From Rubrivivax sp. (GTDB lineage Bacteria; Pseudomonadota; Gammaproteobacteria; Burkholderiales; Burkholderiaceae_C): a DNA stretch of 32,370 nt. The stretch covers positions 1-32,370 of the forward strand of contig JAIXTY010000060.1 of NCBI GenBank assembly GCA_027483705.1, in the 5' to 3' direction. The translations under genes and the position numbers were made by a program. Of the stretch, positions 8,274 to 16,152 are shown piece by piece. A model generated the notes under the pieces. That model was not told the origin of the DNA. It saw only the letters and a list, made by a program, of their open reading frames with translations, and searched no databases. Positions within the stretch are counted from its first letter, which is position 1, and each line of letters begins with the position of its first letter.

Positions 8274-10317
8274 CGCGGCGCTTCGCCGGGGCGGGCGCGG
8301 AGTAGGCCGCCACCCAGGCGCGGAATTCGGCGTACCACTGCAGCGAGTTCGCCGGCTTCAGCACCCAGTGGTTCTCGTCCGCGAACCACAGCAGCCGCGC
8401 CGGCACGCCCCGCGCCTTCAGGGTGTGGAAGTAGGCCAGGCCGTTGGCATCGGGCACGCGGTAGTCGCGCGCGCCGTGGATCACCAGCGTCGGCGTGGCC
8501 ATCCGCGCCGCGAAGGCATGCGGGCTCTGCGCCAGCACGCGCGGCATGTCGGCCCAGTACTCGGCGCCCAGGTCCTTGGGCCGCACCGGCCAGCTGTCGG
8601 CGCTGAAGGTGCTGACGCGGTCGAAGACGCCGGCATGGCACACGTAGGCGCGGTAGCGGCCCTCGGGCCAGGCCGGCACGTGGCCGTTCATCCACGCCAC
8701 CAGGAATCCGCCGTAGCTGCCGCCGGTGGCGACGATGCGGTCGCGATCGGCCCAGCGCTGCGTGCACAGCCAGTCGGTGGCGGCCTCGATGTCCTGCAGT
8801 TCAAGTTCGCCCTGGCGGCCGATGAGGCTGTGGCGGAACGCATGGCCGAAGCCGCTGGAGCCGTGGAAGTTGACCTGCACGACGACGCGGCCGGGCTCGC
8901 CAAGGCGGTCGGGCGCAGCGAAGACATGCGGGTTCCAGCGCCAACTGAAGCTGTCACCGGCCGCGGCGAACGGGCCGCCGTGGATGACGTGCACGGTGGC
9001 GTGCTTCTTCTTCGCGTCGAAGCCGGGCGGGAAGGTCAGCCACACCTGCACCGGCGCGCCGCCGGCACCGGCGATCTCGACCTCGCGCGCCTCGCCCAGC
9101 GCCACCCCGGCGAGCTCGCGGTCGTTGAAGTGTTCCAGGCGCCGCGGCCCGGCCTGGCCCGCGCGCGCCCACACGCGGGCCGGGTGCTGGCTGCTGTCGG
9201 CCAGCCACAGCAGCGTGTCGCCGGCGGCGTCGAACGCCTGCACCCAGCCGCCGGCTTGCTCCACCTGGGGGTTGGCGTCCGCGGCCCCCAGCAACAGGCG
9301 CCACAGGTGGCGGCGGCCGCGGTCCTCGGCCGCGAAGCGCAGCGCGGTGCCGTCGGTCGTCCAGCGCAGGGGGCTGTCGACGTGGCGGTCCCAGGCGGTG
9401 GCCAGCGGCTGCAGCGTGCCGTCGGCGGCCACCAGCGCCGGGCGCGACAGCGCGGTGTGCACACGGCCGACCTCGGCCGCCAGGCAGGCCAGCGTGCGGC
9501 CATCGGGCGCATAGGCCGGGGCGTCGAGGTCCCAGCCGGGCACGACCACACGCCGCGTGATGCGCCGCGTGGCGACATCGATCTCGGCCAGCGCCAGCGG
9601 GTTGCCCAGGCGCGGCTCGGGCGCGGGGTCGAAGACGACGCAGACACGGCGGCCGTCGGGGCGGACGTCGTAGCTGATCGCGCCGTCGTTGGTGCGCGGC
9701 AGCTCCAGCGCCGTGCCGGCGGTCAGCGGCGTGATGCGGCCGCTGTCCACGGCCAGCAGCCACAGCTGCAGGCGGCGGCCGCTGGGCATGTCGTGGTCCC
9801 AGTAGCGGTGGAAGGCCTCGGACGTGGCCACGCCGGTGGCCTTGTCGTCCTTCTGCGCCTTCAGTGCCTTCGCCTGGGCCTCGGGCGTTCGAGCCTCGGG
9901 GAACGACCACGACGCCAAGACGATGCGCAGGCCATCGGCCATCCACTTGAAGCTCTCGACGCCGGGCGCCAAGTGCGCCGCGCGGCGCGCCTCGCCGCCG
10001 TCGGCCGGGATGAGGTAGAGCTGCGGCGTCTCGTCGAGCTTGCCGGCGCCGTCGCGCCGCCGGGCCAGGAAGGCGATGCGGTCGCCGCGTGGCGACCACG
10101 CCGGCTGGCCGTCCTTGTCGCCGCAGGTGGTGAGCTCGCGCGGGGCGCTGCCGTCGGTGGCCAGCCGCCACAGACGCGTCGTGCCTTGGTTCTTGTCGGC
10201 GTCAAAGCGGGTGACGCTGACCACGGCCTGGCGGCCGCAGGGGCTGATGGAGGGCGCACCGAGGCGGGCCAGCCGCCACAGCGTGGCGGCGTCTAGGGGC
10301 TTGGAGGGCTTGGTCAT
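8257..10317 (-). CDS. S9 family serine peptidase (acyl-peptide hydrolase/DPP-like)
   Basis: Prolyl-oligopeptidase-clan enzyme of 686 residues. The N-terminal two thirds is a beta-propeller with TolB/WD-like repeats (for example QPAWSPRGDRIAFLARR, APAYAPDGRTLACLA). The C-terminal alpha/beta-hydrolase domain carries Ser534 in GGSYGG, Asp618 in GARDYRVP and His650 in DENHW, a complete triad in the right order, plus HGGP for the oxyanion hole. No signal peptide is seen, so it is predicted cytosolic, where such enzymes trim short or N-acylated peptides. The exact specificity (S9C acyl-peptidase versus dipeptidyl peptidase) cannot be assigned. Confidence 0.92.
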   Translation of the reverse strand: MTKPSKPLDAATLWRLARLGAPSISPCGRQAVVSVTRFDADKNQGTTRLWRLATDGSAPRELTTCGDKDGQPAWSPRGDRIAFLARRRDGAGKLDETPQLYLIPADGGEARRAAHLAPGVESFKWMADGLRIVLASWSFPEARTPEAQAKALKAQKDDKATGVATSEAFHRYWDHDMPSGRRLQLWLLAVDSGRITPLTAGTALELPRTNDGAISYDVRPDGRRVCVVFDPAPEPRLGNPLALAEIDVATRRITRRVVVPGWDLDAPAYAPDGRTLACLAAEVGRVHTALSRPALVAADGTLQPLATAWDRHVDSPLRWTTDGTALRFAAEDRGRRHLWRLLLGAADANPQVEQAGGWVQAFDAAGDTLLWLADSSQHPARVWARAGQAGPRRLEHFNDRELAGVALGEAREVEIAGAGGAPVQVWLTFPPGFDAKKKHATVHVIHGGPFAAAGDSFSWRWNPHVFAAPDRLGEPGRVVVQVNFHGSSGFGHAFRHSLIGRQGELELQDIEAATDWLCTQRWADRDRIVATGGSYGGFLVAWMNGHVPAWPEGRYRAYVCHAGVFDRVSTFSADSWPVRPKDLGAEYWADMPRVLAQSPHAFAARMATPTLVIHGARDYRVPDANGLAYFHTLKARGVPARLLWFADENHWVLKPANSLQWYAEFRAWVAAYSAPAPAKRRASSGR

Positions 10318-10377
10318 GCGCCCGAGTGTGGCCCCTGCCGCGCAGGCCGAAGGCGCCCCCGTTCGAGGGCCCCTGGC

Positions 10378-11484
10378 TCAGCCGATGCTCTCGACCTGCC
10401 GGCTCTGCTGGTAGGCCGCGCCGAAGCGGTTGGCCAGGAAGTCGGGCAGCGCCACCTGCTCCTGGCGGATGAAGCCGCGCTGCGGCAGCTTGCCCTCGCG
10501 AAACAGGTCCACCGCCGCGCAGATGCCGGCAGCGGTGGTGATCTGGATGGCCGACAGCGGCGCGGTCTCGGAGCGGTCCGCAAAGATCTTGCGCGCAAAC
10601 ACTTCCTGCACCAGCTGCCCGTCGCGCAGGCCGCTGACCGTCACGAACACCAGCACGACGTCCTGCATCGTGCTCGGGATGCTCTTGCGCATGATGGCCT
10701 TGAGCGTCTCGGTGTCCTGGTTGAGCTGCAGCTCCTCGAGCAGCATCTTCATCAGGTCGCGGTGGCCGGGGTAGCGCACGCTCTTGTAGTCGAGCGTCTG
10801 CACGCGGCCGGCGAGTGTTTCGCACAGCGTGCCCAGGCCGCCGCTGGTGTTGAAGGCTTCGTACTCGGTGCCGTCGAGGCTGAAGTGCTCCAGGCCCTCC
10901 AGCGGCAGCACCTCGATGTTCTTGCCGCCGCGGATGGCCTCGCAGGGGTGGCAGTACTCGTTGATGAGGCCGTCGACGCTCCAGGTGAGGTTGTACTTGA
11001 GCGAGTTGGTCGGGAAGGCCGGCAGCGCGCCGACGCGCATCTTCACGTCCACGAGCGTGTCGAAGCCCTGCGCCAGGTGGTGCGCGACGATGCCGATGAA
11101 GCCCGGCGCCAGGCCGCACTGCGGCATGAAAGCCGTCCTCGCACCCGCGGCCAACTGCTGGATGGCGCGCGTGGCGGCCACGTCCTCGGTGAGGTCGAAG
11201 TAGTGCACGCCGGCCTCGCGCGCCGCGGTGGCGGCGATGGTGGCCAGGTGGTAGGGAAGCGCGTTGACCACCGCGTCCTGCCCGCGCAGCACGGCCAGCA
11301 CGCCGGCGGCGTCGGCCGTCTCGGCCACGAGCGTCTGCACGCCGGCGCAGGCCGGATCGGCCTGGATCTTGGCCAGCGCCGCGGCGCTGCGGTCGACGAC
11401 GGTGACGTGGTAGTCGCCGCTGCCGTGCAGCAGCCGGGCGATGGTCTGGCCGATGTGGCCGGCACCGAGCAGGGTGATTCGCAT
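10378..11484 (-). CDS. Saccharopine dehydrogenase-family oxidoreductase
   Basis: A 368-residue NAD(P)-dependent enzyme. The N-terminal Rossmann fold starts ITLLGAGHIGQTIARLL (GxGxxG), followed by VVDRS at the end of the second strand. Further on are VVNALPYHL, the catalytic-domain segment CGLAPGF, and GGLGTLCETLAGRV. Relatives act in lysine/2-aminoadipate metabolism or as carboxynorspermidine synthases; which applies here is unknown. The start is ATG at 11484 with GGAGGA directly upstream; a TTG-initiated form at 11496 would begin inside this ribosome site. A TAGACT -10-like hexamer lies upstream on the minus strand near 11,524. Confidence 0.87.
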   Translation of the reverse strand: MRITLLGAGHIGQTIARLLHGSGDYHVTVVDRSAAALAKIQADPACAGVQTLVAETADAAGVLAVLRGQDAVVNALPYHLATIAATAAREAGVHYFDLTEDVAATRAIQQLAAGARTAFMPQCGLAPGFIGIVAHHLAQGFDTLVDVKMRVGALPAFPTNSLKYNLTWSVDGLINEYCHPCEAIRGGKNIEVLPLEGLEHFSLDGTEYEAFNTSGGLGTLCETLAGRVQTLDYKSVRYPGHRDLMKMLLEELQLNQDTETLKAIMRKSIPSTMQDVVLVFVTVSGLRDGQLVQEVFARKIFADRSETAPLSAIQITTAAGICAAVDLFREGKLPQRGFIRQEQVALPDFLANRFGAAYQQSRQVESIG

Positions 11485-11617
11485 GGTTTCCTCCAAACGT
11501 GAACGAGCCTGAACTGCCGGGCAGTCTAGGCAGCGGTCACGTCAGAAGAAACAGCGGAATCGTCGAATCAATGCGAGACTACGTCGAAACGACGAGATGC
11601 ACCGTACGAATCGACCA

Positions 11618-12163
11618 TCACAGGGCGCCGGCGGCCTTGAGCTGCTTGCGGTACTCGCGGGCCTCGGCCCGGCGGGCCTTGGTGGCGGCCTCTTCGTAGG
11701 CCTCCACCGCCTGCTGGCGCAGCAGCACGGCCTCCTTCAGCGCCTCCTTGAAGCGCTTCTGGGTGTACGTGTTCTCGGTGCCGATGTAGACGCTCTTGCG
11801 CTGCGGCGTGCCGCCGAAGCGCGGGATCAGCACCGCCAGGCTGCAATCGCGCAGATCGGATCCGCGACGTTGCCGCACGATCGGGCCCGAAATGCCCACC
11901 GGGAGCCCGCTGCGCTTGTTCACACTCGGGCCCCGCTGCAGAAGTGACGGCGCCGGCAGTTCGGCGATGCGCTTCAGCAGCTCACGGGTGGCCAGGCGCA
12001 GCGATTCGGCGGCGCCGCTGCCGTCGCTGGTGTGGTCGGAGTACAGCTTGGTGCCGCCATAGCGGAGCTGCCAGCCGTGGGTGGCGCGGTGGTCGATGCG
12101 CTGGATGCTCTGCGGAACTTCGAAAACATGACCACTAAAGATCGTGACAGTGCGGGTCTTCAC
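11618..12163 (-). CDS. Orphan protein with a possible AP2-like DNA-binding domain
   Basis: I do not recognise a characterised homologue of this 181-residue basic protein. Residues 86-160 resemble an AP2/ERF-type fold: SGLPVGIS, a gap, an amphipathic strand AVLIPRFG, then KSVYIGTENT and a helix ending EAYEEAATKA, which parallels the YxGT and AYDEAA landmarks of AP2 domains. Residues 29-66 (GWQLRYGGTKLY, later AAESLRLATREL) could be a degenerate first copy. The C-terminus is a charged helix rich in Lys, Arg and Ala. The start is GTG at 12163 with only a weak ribosome site. The gene and both flanks look less GC-rich than the neighbourhood, suggesting transfer. The domain call rests on pattern resemblance only. 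Confidence 0.6.
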   Translation of the reverse strand: MKTRTVTIFSGHVFEVPQSIQRIDHRATHGWQLRYGGTKLYSDHTSDGSGAAESLRLATRELLKRIAELPAPSLLQRGPSVNKRSGLPVGISGPIVRQRRGSDLRDCSLAVLIPRFGGTPQRKSVYIGTENTYTQKRFKEALKEAVLLRQQAVEAYEEAATKARRAEAREYRKQLKAAGAL

Positions 12164-12255
12164 TTGGGGCCCCTGATTGGAATCGCTGACGGGTCCCCCC
12201 TGACGTTCGGGACAGTGCTCTGTGGCACCTGGTGTGGCTGCGTCGGCCGTTGCGA

Positions 12256-12287
12256 CTGATGTGAATATGCACTTGCAGCCGCATCAG
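12256..12287. repeat. Inverted repeat between the AP2-like gene and the Lrp gene
   Basis: CTGATG (12256-12261) and CATCAG (12282-12287) form an imperfect dyad in a locally AT-richer stretch between divergent genes. It could be an operator for the adjacent Lrp/AsnC regulator, but the spacing is wide and no promoter could be anchored to it. Confidence 0.25.
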
Positions 12288-12373
12288 AAATGTATTCGAA
12301 GCCACTGGCCCCACCAGACCCGGGTATTGCCTCAGATGACAGCAAACTCGCGGGTTGTGGCGGAACCGACACG

Positions 12374-12808
12374 ATGACCCTTGACGAGCTCGATCGGGGC
12401 CTGCTCGCCCTGCTGCAGGCCGACGCCCGCACCCCCGCCGCCGACCTGGCCCGCCGCCTGGGCGTGGCGCGCACCACGGTGCTGGCCCGCCTGGCGCGGC
12501 TGGAGAAACACGGCGTCATCGCCGGCTACACCGTGCGCCTGGGCCGCGACGACGACGGCGCCGCCGTCGAGGCCTACGTGGGCATCAGCGTGCAGCCGCG
12601 GGCCGGCGCCGGCGTCACGGCGCGGCTGGCGACGCTGCCGGAGCTGCGCCAGCTCAGCAGCGTCAGCGGCGAGTTCGACTACCTCGCGCTGCTGCGCGCC
12701 GACAGCACGGCCCGGCTCGATGCCGTGCTCGACGAGATCGGCGGCTTCGACGGTGTGCTCAAGACGACCACCAGCATCGTGCTGGCGCGGCGGATCGACC
12801 GGACCTAG
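12374..12808 (+). CDS. Lrp/AsnC-family transcriptional regulator
   Basis: A 144-residue feast/famine regulator. The N-terminal winged HTH reads LDRGLLALLQADARTPAADL, then LGVARTTVLARLARLEKHGV with the recognition helix around residues 32-50. The C-terminal RAM (amino-acid-sensing) domain includes AYVGISVQ, the SVSGEFDYLALLRAD strand and the final TTTSIVLARRI strand. ATG at 12374 was chosen because it places the HTH at the standard distance from the N-terminus; an earlier in-frame ATG at 12290 adds an unconserved tail. It is divergent from the AP2-like gene. The ligand and targets are unknown; the saccharopine dehydrogenase-family gene two genes away is a plausible target. Confidence 0.92.
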   Translation: MTLDELDRGLLALLQADARTPAADLARRLGVARTTVLARLARLEKHGVIAGYTVRLGRDDDGAAVEAYVGISVQPRAGAGVTARLATLPELRQLSSVSGEFDYLALLRADSTARLDAVLDEIGGFDGVLKTTTSIVLARRIDRT

Positions 12809-12874
12809 CGCCAGTCGCAGAGTTCCTGGCCGCTTCGCCGTCCAGGTCCGCGCCGGCGGCCGTGGAGCCGCGGC

Positions 12875-13537
12875 TCAGCGCGCCAGTTCGGCGCGCATCG
12901 CCTCGATCACGGCCCGGTAGCTGGGCTGGCCGAAGATGGCGCTGCCGGCCACGAAGGTGTCGGCGCCGGCATCGGCCACGCGGCGGATGTTGTCGACCTT
13001 GATGCCGCCGTCGACCTCGAGCCGGATGTCGCGGCCGCTGGCGTCGATCAGCTTGCGCGCCTGCTCGCACTTGCGCAGCGTGTGGTCGATGAAGCCCTGG
13101 CCGCCGAAGCCGGGGTTCACGCTCATGAGCAGCACGACGTCGATCTTGTCGAGCGTCCACTCCAGCACCGACAGCGGCGTGGCCGGGTTGAACACCAGGC
13201 CGCACTGCTTGCCCTCGGCCTTGATGAGCTGCAGCGTGCGGTCCACGTGCGTGGAGGCGTCCGGGTGGAAGGTGACGATGTCGGCGCCGGTCCTGCAGAA
13301 GGCCTGCGCCAGCGCATCGACCGGCTGCACCATCAGGTGCACGTCGATCGGCACCTCGGTGTGCGCGCGCAGCGCCTGGCACACCATGGGGCCGAAGGTG
13401 AGGTTGGGGACGTAATGGTTGTCCATCACGTCGAAGTGGATCCAGTCGGCACCCGCGGCGACGACCTCGCGCACCTCCTCGCCGAGCCGGGCGAAATCGG
13501 CGCTGAGCAGGCTGGGGGCGATGCGGTAATGGGCCAT
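12875..13537 (-). CDS. rpe: Ribulose-phosphate 3-epimerase
   Basis: Interconverts ribulose 5-phosphate and xylulose 5-phosphate in the pentose-phosphate (or Calvin) pathway. The 220-residue TIM barrel has [10 protein letters not shown] at the N-terminus, metal-site residues in [14 protein letters not shown] (His34, Asp36) and VHLMV (His67), the SVNPGFGGQ loop and EVDGGI. ATG at 13537 has no Shine-Dalgarno; a TACAAT -10 hexamer at 13550-13545 would start the transcript almost at the ATG, so a leaderless mRNA is possible. An in-frame TTG at 13543 is an alternative. In many relatives rpe is followed by gph and trpE; here it stands about 5.5 kb from trpE with no gph in the window. Confidence 0.96.
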   Translation of the reverse strand: MAHYRIAPSLLSADFARLGEEVREVVAAGADWIHFDVMDNHYVPNLTFGPMVCQALRAHTEVPIDVHLMVQPVDALAQAFCRTGADIVTFHPDASTHVDRTLQLIKAEGKQCGLVFNPATPLSVLEWTLDKIDVVLLMSVNPGFGGQGFIDHTLRKCEQARKLIDASGRDIRLEVDGGIKVDNIRRVADAGADTFVAGSAIFGQPSYRAVIEAMRAELAR

Positions 13538-13566
13538 GGCCAAGATTGTAGGAGGGGCTTCCTAGA

Positions 13567-13965
13567 ATGCCGGCCATGACCGATGCCCCCCGCGAGCGTG
13601 CCGAGTTCAGCTGCAGCGTGCGCGCGCAGTACCTGCCCGAGCAGTCGCAGGAGCCCGACGGGCCCTTCGCCTTCGCCTACACGGTGACCGTCCACAACAC
13701 CGGCGACGTGGCCGCGCAGCTGGTGGCGCGCCACTGGGTCATCACCAACGCCGAAGGGCATGCCGAAGAGGTCCGCGGCCTGGCGGTCGTCGGCCACCAG
13801 CCGCTGCTCAAGCCGGGCGAGCGCTTCGAGTACACGAGCTGGACGCGCATCGACACGCCGCACGGCAGCATGCGCGGCACCTTCTTCTGCATGACCGAGC
13901 AGGCCCACGCCTTCGAGGCCCCGGTGCCCGAGTTCGTGCTCGTGCACCCCAACGCGCTGCACTGA
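13567..13965 (+). CDS. apaG: ApaG domain protein
   Basis: A 132-residue single-domain ApaG (DUF525) protein with an immunoglobulin-like fold. Diagnostic segments are FAYTVTVHNTGDVAAQLVAR, HWVITNAEGHAEEVRGLAVV, the G-Q-P motif region with FEYTSWTRIDTPHGSMRG, and FEAPVPEFVL. The molecular role of ApaG is not firmly established. ATG at 13567 has AGGAGGGG nine bases upstream (13550-13557); ATG at 13576 gives a slightly shorter form. It is divergent from rpe, with only 29 bases between the two start codons. Confidence 0.94.
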   Translation: MPAMTDAPRERAEFSCSVRAQYLPEQSQEPDGPFAFAYTVTVHNTGDVAAQLVARHWVITNAEGHAEEVRGLAVVGHQPLLKPGERFEYTSWTRIDTPHGSMRGTFFCMTEQAHAFEAPVPEFVLVHPNALH

Positions 13966-13981
13966 AGCCCGGCGCCGACCG

Positions 13982-13999
13982 CTAGCGCAGGCGCGCTAG
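13982..13999. terminator. Hairpin between convergent apaG and the small membrane-protein gene
   Basis: CTAGCGC (13982-13988) and GCGCTAG (13993-13999) form a perfect 7-bp stem with a four-base loop in the gap between two convergent genes, including the stop codon of the minus-strand gene. No T-tract follows on either strand, so it is at best a weak bidirectional terminator. Confidence 0.35.
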
Positions 14000-14112
14000 T
14001 CCGGGCCGGGCGGCTCGTCGTCGCGCCGCTTGCGGCCCGAGAACATGGTCCACCACACGGCGAACACCAGGATGGACAGCGCGGCCAGCGCTTCGAGGAT
14101 CAACAGCCACAT
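13996..14112 (-). CDS. Small single-pass membrane protein (38 residues)
   Basis: A short frame beginning MWLLILEALAALSILVFAV and running through WWTMFSG into a charged tail, RKRRDDEPPGPD. It has one predicted transmembrane segment (about residues 2-22), then positive residues, so an N-out/C-in topology is likely. It starts 18 bases after the EamA transporter stop on the same strand and is probably the last gene of the GGDEF-EamA operon. The ribosome site is weak. Function is unknown; coding is supported by the clean hydrophobic-then-basic pattern and operon position. Confidence 0.6.
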   Translation of the reverse strand: MWLLILEALAALSILVFAVWWTMFSGRKRRDDEPPGPD

Positions 14113-14130
14113 CGGGCAACCGCTTCGTCG

Positions 14131-15009
14131 TCAGGGCCCGCGGCGCTGCGCGAGCAGGTTGAGCACCAGGCCGCCGATCACCAGCGCGGCGGCGGCGATT
14201 TTCCAGGCCGGCAGCGGTTCGCCCAGCAGCAGCGCGGCGCTGGCCATGCCGAACACCGGGACTCCCAGTGCCATCGGTGCGATGGTGGCGGCCGGGTGCC
14301 GCGCCAGCAGCCAGCCCCACGCGGCATAGCCGAACAGCGTGTTGCCGACGGCCTGCCAGGCCACCGCGGCCCAGGTGGCGGCATCGGCCGCCGACAGCGC
14401 CGCGCCGATGCGCGCCGGCCCTTCGACCAGCAGCGACAGCAGGGCCAGCGGCGGCAGCGCGAAGGCGCTGGACCAGACGACCACGCCGAGCATCGGCACG
14501 CGGCCCATGCGCCGGGCCACCTGGTTGCCGCCCGCCCACGACAGCGCCGCCAGCAGCACGAGGCCAAGGCCGGCCGCGCTGACGTCGCCGCCGGTGTTGA
14601 GCCCGATGACCACGATGCCCACCACCGCCAGCGCCAGCGCCAGGCCCTGCACCGGCCGCAGGCGCTCGCCGTCGGCCAGCATCGCCAGGCCGATGGTGAA
14701 GAACACCTGGGTCTGGATCACCAGCGAGGCCAGGCCCGGCGCGATGCGGCCGTCGATGGCCAGGTAGAGCAGACCGAACTGCCCGGCGCCGATGAGCCCG
14801 CCGTAGGCCGCCAGCAGCGGCCAGCGCACGGCCGGCCGCGGCACGAACAGCAGCGCCGGCACCAGCGCCATCGTGAAGCGCAGCAGGCCCAGCAGGAACG
14901 GCGGCATCACCGCCAGCGCCCACTTGATGACGACGAAGTTGCTCCCCCACACCGCCACCACCGCCAGCGCGAGCAGCAGGTGGCGGGCCGGCAGCCGCCC
15001 GGCCGGCAT
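14131..15009 (-). CDS. EamA/DMT-superfamily transporter
   Basis: An inner-membrane protein of 292 residues with ten predicted helices in two EamA repeats. The first repeat starts LLLALAVVAVWGSNFVVIKW and contains the family W-G-x-N-F motif; the second begins near GLGLVLLAALSWAGGNQVAR. Members export amino acids or other small metabolites; the substrate here is unknown. The ATG overlaps the GGDEF gene stop as TGATG, indicating translational coupling. The 3' neighbour is the 38-residue membrane protein. Confidence 0.93.
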   Translation of the reverse strand: MPAGRLPARHLLLALAVVAVWGSNFVVIKWALAVMPPFLLGLLRFTMALVPALLFVPRPAVRWPLLAAYGGLIGAGQFGLLYLAIDGRIAPGLASLVIQTQVFFTIGLAMLADGERLRPVQGLALALAVVGIVVIGLNTGGDVSAAGLGLVLLAALSWAGGNQVARRMGRVPMLGVVVWSSAFALPPLALLSLLVEGPARIGAALSAADAATWAAVAWQAVGNTLFGYAAWGWLLARHPAATIAPMALGVPVFGMASAALLLGEPLPAWKIAAAALVIGGLVLNLLAQRRGP

Positions 15010-16106
15010 CAGCTGGCGACCACCGCGCGGCCGGGGCCGATCGCCTTGGCCTCGGCCAGCGCGGCGGTGGCACGCTCCAGCGTGCGCTCCAGCGACTCGC
15101 CGGCGATGTGTTCGGCCAGTCCCGCCGACACCGTGACGCCCACCGCCGCCGCGCCGTGCAGGATGCGCAGCGCCGCCAGCCGCTGCTGCAGCCGCTCCAG
15201 CCCGCCACGCGCCAGCGGCGCGCGCGTGTCGCTCATCATCAGCAGGAACTCCTCGCCGCCCCAGCGGGCCAGCACGTCGGACACACGCACCTGGCGCTGC
15301 GCCTCCTGCGCCAGCGCCGTCAGCACGGCATCGCCCACCGCGTAGCCGTGGGCCTCGTTCACGGGCTTGAAGCGGTCGATGTCGAGCAGCGCCAGGCAGA
15401 AGCTCTGGCCGCTGCGGATGCAGCGCTGGTGCTCCTGCGACATCAAGGTGAGCATGTGGCGCTTGTTGATGAGGCCGGTGAGTTCGTCGCGCGTGGTGTT
15501 CTCGCGCAGCCGGGCCAGTGCCTGGGCCAGATCGGCGCGCTGCTGGCGCGCGCGGTGCCGCATGCGCGACAGCCGGCCCGCCAGCAGCGACACCGCCGGC
15601 AGCATCGTGGCCACCAGCAGGAAGTGGCCGACCTCGATGATCAGCGGGTACTGCCGCGGCTGCGTCATCGTCATGAAGGCCATCGCGCTGCCCAGCAGCA
15701 GCACGGCGTAGATGCTGAGCCAGCGCATCTGCCGCGGCGAGACGACGAACATGCCGAACATCAGCACCACCATCACCACCGGGAACACGGCGCCGCGGCC
15801 GGCACCCAGCAGCGTGTAGGCCACCGCGCCACTGGCCAGCGCGAAGAGGATCTGCGGCACGGTCAGCGAAGGCTCTGCCCAGCGGCGCGAGACGCCGCTG
15901 CGGATGAGCCCGAAGAACACCGCCATGCCCAGCAGCGTGCCCGCCGACCACCACGTCACCGGCTCGAAGGGCGCCACGCCGACGGCGACGAAGTAGTGCA
16001 TGGCGGCCACGCCGGCGCTCATGAGCAGCATCGCCAGCCCGGCCTGGGCCAGACGCACGCGCTGCACCGGATCGGTGGTGAGGAGGACGTCGAGGAGCCG
16101 GTTCAT
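15009..16106 (-). CDS. Membrane-bound GGDEF-domain protein (putative diguanylate cyclase)
   Basis: A 365-residue protein with about six N-terminal transmembrane helices (residues 20-175), a coiled-coil-like linker rich in Arg and Ala, and a C-terminal GGDEF domain. The active-site motif is GGEEF (283-287), and the inhibitory I-site RVSD (274-277) lies five residues before it, so c-di-GMP feedback is possible. Several family positions are altered: FKPVNEAHGYAVGD has Glu for the usual Asp and Tyr for the usual His, and the C-terminal A-D-x-A-L-Y motif is eroded to ATAALAEAKA. Activity is therefore uncertain. ATG at 16106 was preferred to an in-frame GTG at 16127. Confidence 0.88.
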   Translation of the reverse strand: MNRLLDVLLTTDPVQRVRLAQAGLAMLLMSAGVAAMHYFVAVGVAPFEPVTWWSAGTLLGMAVFFGLIRSGVSRRWAEPSLTVPQILFALASGAVAYTLLGAGRGAVFPVVMVVLMFGMFVVSPRQMRWLSIYAVLLLGSAMAFMTMTQPRQYPLIIEVGHFLLVATMLPAVSLLAGRLSRMRHRARQQRADLAQALARLRENTTRDELTGLINKRHMLTLMSQEHQRCIRSGQSFCLALLDIDRFKPVNEAHGYAVGDAVLTALAQEAQRQVRVSDVLARWGGEEFLLMMSDTRAPLARGGLERLQQRLAALRILHGAAAVGVTVSAGLAEHIAGESLERTLERATAALAEAKAIGPGRAVVAS

Positions 16107-16152
16107 GGCGGTCGGGGAGCGTAGCACCGCCGACCTGCGGCCCGAAGCCCGG

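Noticed and set aside
12820-12880. A terminator between the convergent Lrp and rpe genes
   Set aside because: GAGCCGCGGCTC is self-complementary but overlaps the rpe stop codon, is too short to leave a loop and lacks a T-tract.
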